NCBI GenBank assembly: GCA_037133095.1
Contig: JBAXOT010000004.1
Location: 1-64,000, forward strand
Length of the DNA: 64,000 bases
Source of the DNA: CAIMZW01 sp037133095
GTDB taxonomy: Bacteria; Actinomycetota; Actinomycetes; Nanopelagicales; Nanopelagicaceae
Direction of reading: 5' to 3'
Part shown: positions 60,544 to 64,000 of the stretch, piece after piece
Position numbering within the stretch: position 1 is the first letter of the stretch
Layout: every line of letters begins with the position of its first letter
Notes under the pieces: generated by a model
Database searches by the model: none
Seen by the model: the letters and a program-made list of their open reading frames with translations, nothing else
What the model was told of the DNA's origin: nothing
Position numbers and translations under genes: made by a program

Positions 60544-62337
60544 ATGTGCGGGATATGCGGAGTCTGGTCGCCTTTTGATCAGACTGCTGCAGGCGTAACG
60601 CAAATCTTGATGGACGATGTTCGTCACCGCGGACCTGATGATTTAGGACAAGTTGAATTTACTTCAGACAAGCTCTCCTTTGGGCATCGACGACTATCCA
60701 TCATTGACTTAGGTGGTTCGCGTCAGCCGATGACCTCATCCAATAATCGATTCACGATAGTTTTCAATGGCGAAATATATAATTACAAGCAATTGCGTGA
60801 GAACTTGGGTTATCCGTTTCAAACGCAAGGTGACACGGAAACACTTTTAGCTCTTTGGGAACAAGAAGGTGCCGGATCCCTCAAAAGACTCCGAGGCCAG
60901 TTCGCATTTGCGATTTGGGATTCAGATTTAAAGAAACTTTCTTTTGCGACAGATGCTTTTGGAATCCTTCCTCTGTTTGTATATGACGATGGCGAAACTT
61001 TGGCATTTAGTTCATCTGCCAATTCACTTGCAGCTCATTTTCCAAAAGCGATTGAAAATCAGAATCAAATAATTTCCCTCCTCACCACCCGCGCAGTTGT
61101 CGCACCAGAGACCGTGTACCTCGGAATACGTAGGTTGCCACCGGGGGCACTTTGGACTTATGGAGTTGATACGAAAAAAGAAACTTTTTGGAACCGAAGC
61201 TGGAATGAAATCCCACCAAACAGAACTGAAGCAACTGACCAAAAGGTCAAGTCGTTGCTTCATCATCTCAATCAAGCTGCGGACCGAGCAATCACTAGCG
61301 ATGTAGAAATCGGAGTATTTCTATCCGGTGGTATTGACAGTGCCCTTATCGCGAAACTTGCGCAGGATCGACTGCCATATCGATTGAATGCCTACACCGC
61401 CTTCTGGCCAGAGGATAAAAAGTCATCGGAGATCGATCAAGCAAAAACGGCCGCAGGAGTTTTGGGCCTCAAGCACCATGAAATTGCTATAACTTCAAGT
61501 ACATGGTGGGACGGCTTCATCGAAAGTTCTAGGCGACGAGAAGGTCCTCTCGCCGAACCCGCCGATGTAATTTTTTACTTGCTCGCTCTAAGGGCGAAAG
61601 AAGATGTCAAAGTCGTACTGACGGGAGAAGGTTCGGACGAATTCTTTGGTGGATATCCTAAGAACCAAATCGAACGATATGCGGCCCTCTCCGGCGTAAG
61701 AACAATCGCTAGTTTTCTCCAAAAGAATGGCTTTGGGAGCCGAAGCGAGAAAATTGACCGGATTCTCTCTGCCTTAACAGAAGACGAAGCACTCTTAAGG
61801 TGGTCCCGGTACTTTGCAACTAATTGGCCAACAGAGCTTGAAATAGTTCCTCAGGCCCACTTGAACTCTGAACTCTTCGATTCTGGACTTCGAGGAATGA
61901 GAGTCTTCGATTTCACAGAGTGGCTTGCACCTTTACTTCTCGACAGAGCTGACCAGATGGCCATGGCTCATGGACTCGAAGTTCGACCATTGCTACTTGA
62001 TTACGACCTCGCTCAATTTGCATTCTCGCTCACCAATTCAGATCTTTACAAGGCTGGTCAAACAAAACCTCTTCTGCGCAAGGCCGCCCAATCTATTCTT
62101 CCTCCCCAATTAGCGAAAACACCAAAGCGCGGTTTTCCCATTCCAACGGCGGCATGGCTTGCCGGACCCTTGTTTGAGAAGGTTGCCGAGGTTCTTGAAC
62201 GCACAAGTCCGTTAGTGGATTCATTGCTGCCTAGATCAACAAGGTTAAGATTGTTGCAAGAACATAAGCACAATGATGCCCGCCATGGAAAGAAGATCTT
62301 TACTCTGCTTAGCGTCATGGTTTGGTCGAATTTGTAG
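60544..62337 (+). CDS. asnB: Asparagine synthase (glutamine-hydrolysing) homologue
   Basis: A 597-residue enzyme from ATG 60544, so that Cys2 (MCGICG) becomes the N-terminal glutaminase nucleophile; the longer open frame would bury it. RHRGPDD near 29, FNGEIYNY near 73 and GDTETLL near 96 complete the glutaminase site. The synthetase domain has the PP-loop LSGGIDSA near 263 and TGEGSDEFFGGY near 363. Besides free asparagine synthesis, homologues in polysaccharide loci amidate uronic acids or similar. The neighbours favour that role, but this is inference. Confidence 0.92.
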   Translation: MCGICGVWSPFDQTAAGVTQILMDDVRHRGPDDLGQVEFTSDKLSFGHRRLSIIDLGGSRQPMTSSNNRFTIVFNGEIYNYKQLRENLGYPFQTQGDTETLLALWEQEGAGSLKRLRGQFAFAIWDSDLKKLSFATDAFGILPLFVYDDGETLAFSSSANSLAAHFPKAIENQNQIISLLTTRAVVAPETVYLGIRRLPPGALWTYGVDTKKETFWNRSWNEIPPNRTEATDQKVKSLLHHLNQAADRAITSDVEIGVFLSGGIDSALIAKLAQDRLPYRLNAYTAFWPEDKKSSEIDQAKTAAGVLGLKHHEIAITSSTWWDGFIESSRRREGPLAEPADVIFYLLALRAKEDVKVVLTGEGSDEFFGGYPKNQIERYAALSGVRTIASFLQKNGFGSRSEKIDRILSALTEDEALLRWSRYFATNWPTELEIVPQAHLNSELFDSGLRGMRVFDFTEWLAPLLLDRADQMAMAHGLEVRPLLLDYDLAQFAFSLTNSDLYKAGQTKPLLRKAAQSILPPQLAKTPKRGFPIPTAAWLAGPLFEKVAEVLERTSPLVDSLLPRSTRLRLLQEHKHNDARHGKKIFTLLSVMVWSNL

Positions 62338-62353
62338 TCGAAAGGTGGACTGA

Positions 62354-64000
62354 ATGAACTTGTCCCACCTGAAGTGGACAATGTCCAGGCTCTCGGTCAT
62401 GTCATGGGCTGAACGAACTCATCGAGTGAAAGAACAAGTTCTCAAGACCACTTTCAACCCAGGCAGGCCCGCTAAATCAGTGCAATTCGAAACACTGAAA
62501 GTGCAGCATTTCTTGGCGAGTGCAGACCTCCAATATTGTGAAGCCAAGTGGCTGGCTGCAAGAGATAAATTAGAGATTTACGGTCACGACTGGCCACTAA
62601 AGAGCAATCACACCCCAGAATGGTACAAATTCCTGAGCGGAAGAGACACAAGCCAAGTCGAATGTTTCAAACTAATTTTCCGCAATTCCGATGACATTCG
62701 AGAAGATATCAGGCTGGTTTGGGAGTTAAATCGACTGGTCTGGTTGATTCCCATCGCAATATATGCACGACACTCGGGCGATGAAGAGGCAAATGCATAC
62801 GTCGTAAAAGCAGTAAAAGACTTCTTAGATACGGATCGAGTCGGCTTTGGGGCTCGATGGGGATCCGCAATTGAAGCTGCTTACCAAGCTTTGTCATTGC
62901 TGCTTTTGAAGTCCATTCTCGAGAAAGAATTTGGGGAACCGAACTTTGTCTCCTCACTCGATATGGCAATTACAACACGACAAAAATTTATGCAGCGCTT
63001 TCCGTCCCTCTATTCGTCTGCCAACAATCATCGACTTGCCGAACTGGTCGCCCTCATAATCCTGGGATCAAATTCGACCCCTCGTGATCCAAAGTTAGAA
63101 AGATTGTCTGGGGAACTTGAACGTCGAACATTTGAACAATTTGATAGCGAAGGAATGAATTCTGAACTCGCATTCGACTACCACCTTTCTTCATTCGACT
63201 TACTTATCGCGACTCTCGAATTTGCCAATTCAAATTTCCTCTCGGAATCATTAAGAAAGCGAATCGAGAAAATATCGGAGACGACCCAGAATATTTATCA
63301 GCTTTCTGGTGTCTGGCCAATAATTGGCGATTCCGATATGGCATCTTTTCTAGCCTCAGTCGTTCCCTATGGTTTGAAGGCAGAATGGCTTTCGAATTTT
63401 TCAAATTCGGTCACGAGTGATCAACACTTTAATTTTCTCTCATTCCAAAAATCTGGCTACTCGATGATCGTGGATAAAGGTGGAAATGATGAGCTCTTCC
63501 TAGTTGTAGACCATGGGTCTATCGGATTTGGCGAAATCGCAGGGCATGGTCACGCAGATACATTGGCCATCTGGTTGTGGGTGAATCAGCAACCATGGCT
63601 GGTAGAAGCTGGAACCTATAGCTATCACTCCAGCGACAAATTCCGGGATTTCCTACGTTCTTCAAAGATGCACAACACGATTTCCATTAATAATTCATCA
63701 ACAAGTCACCCATCTGGGCCTTTTTTATGGTTCGCCAAGAATCGAGCCGCCGGCAAACTCGAGGCGCAAAGCCAAAAAGACGGCAAATTTTCGCTTGAGT
63801 TGAGTGCGGTCATTCCCAACCTGTCTCACCGAAAAGCACCATATTTGCATCGTCGCCAAGTGGATCTCTCTGACAAGGAACTTCAAATACGTGACCATCT
63901 CACATACGAATCGAAGGCTTTCTTTTCCGCCCACTTCATCTTGGCTCCTGGATTTGAACTCGAACGCGGCGCAACAGTTGGCGAAGTCGTCTTCAAAGAT
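62354..64000 (+). CDS. Heparinase II/III-like protein, partial at window end
   Basis: The frame is open from ATG 62354 (AAGGTGG six bases upstream) to the last base, 549 codons, with no stop. The first 300 residues form an alpha-rich toroid including SANNHRLAELVAL near 223. The second half is beta-rich and has VVDHGSIGFGEIAGHGHAD near 385 and WLVEAGTYSYHSSDKFRDFLRSS near 415, both hallmarks of heparinase II/III lyases. It would cleave uronic-acid-containing or sulfated glycans by beta-elimination. It lies 16 bases after asnB. It does not appear as a closed frame because the stop is beyond the window. Confidence 0.88.
   Translation, partial: MNLSHLKWTMSRLSVMSWAERTHRVKEQVLKTTFNPGRPAKSVQFETLKVQHFLASADLQYCEAKWLAARDKLEIYGHDWPLKSNHTPEWYKFLSGRDTSQVECFKLIFRNSDDIREDIRLVWELNRLVWLIPIAIYARHSGDEEANAYVVKAVKDFLDTDRVGFGARWGSAIEAAYQALSLLLLKSILEKEFGEPNFVSSLDMAITTRQKFMQRFPSLYSSANNHRLAELVALIILGSNSTPRDPKLERLSGELERRTFEQFDSEGMNSELAFDYHLSSFDLLIATLEFANSNFLSESLRKRIEKISETTQNIYQLSGVWPIIGDSDMASFLASVVPYGLKAEWLSNFSNSVTSDQHFNFLSFQKSGYSMIVDKGGNDELFLVVDHGSIGFGEIAGHGHADTLAIWLWVNQQPWLVEAGTYSYHSSDKFRDFLRSSKMHNTISINNSSTSHPSGPFLWFAKNRAAGKLEAQSQKDGKFSLELSAVIPNLSHRKAPYLHRRQVDLSDKELQIRDHLTYESKAFFSAHFILAPGFELERGATVGEVVFKD

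Noticed and set aside
62338..64000. A non-coding right end of the window
   Set aside because: Reading from ATG 62354 gives 549 uninterrupted codons with heparinase II/III motifs; the gene is only cut by the window edge.

Overview
The window is a chromosomal segment of an actinobacterium of moderate GC (roughly half). The evidence is gene order. On the minus strand tRNA-Thr, tRNA-Met, rpmG, two HadA/HadB-like hotdog dehydratases, murB, an aminotransferase (plus strand), tRNA-Trp, secE, nusG, rplK, rplA, rplJ, rplL, rpoB and rpoC follow one another, as they do in Mycobacterium and Streptomyces. Many start codons sit 6-9 bases after a TAnnnT box, as expected for leaderless transcripts. A small-genome freshwater type (Nanopelagicales-like) is possible, but this is inference from general character, not from a marker gene.

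Layout. 1-1554: a hipBA toxin-antitoxin pair behind a duplicated hairpin. 1598-2914: a hemolysin III-type membrane protein and a FkbM methyltransferase. 2947-19304: the transcription/translation core with three tRNAs, an L10-type leader, murB and an odd glycosyltransferase. 19305-23437: a quinone oxidoreductase and a sugar ABC importer without its own ATPase. 23591-27546: surface and membrane proteins of uncertain role. 27750-31737: a signalling cluster of single receiver, lipoprotein, HPt-ended histidine kinase and OmpR-type regulator, which looks like a split phosphorelay. 31778-32967: two membrane proteins.

32964-40910 is an amino-sugar utilisation locus. Class II aldolase, DeoR regulator and a second ABC importer run one way; SIS-domain isomerase/deaminase, ROK kinase and NagA-type deacetylase run the other. 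Together they could import, phosphorylate, deacetylate, deaminate/isomerise and cleave an N-acetylhexosamine. The gene set resembles the Aga (N-acetylgalactosamine) pathway as much as the GlcNAc pathway. 41054-48567 is a peptide or amide uptake locus: a complete five-gene Dpp/Opp-type importer followed by a proline-iminopeptidase-like hydrolase and an acetamidase/formamidase-family enzyme.

48609-64000 is mostly a cell-surface polysaccharide region. It holds a glycosyltransferase-like protein, two sulfotransferase-family proteins, a polyprenyl-phosphate sugar-1-phosphate transferase, a Wzz/BY-kinase with a tyrosine-rich tail, a low-molecular-weight phosphatase-like protein, a DUF4012 protein, a glutamine-dependent asparagine synthase homologue and a heparinase II/III-like protein that runs off the end. 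Interleaved are three small secreted helical proteins and a secreted OmpA-domain protein. Several of these share a GTGACA-type -35 promoter. The region probably builds a modified, possibly sulfated and amidated, exopolysaccharide. The best candidates for something undescribed are the split phosphorelay, the small secreted protein family with its shared promoter, and the CysRS-tail/glycosyltransferase fusion.
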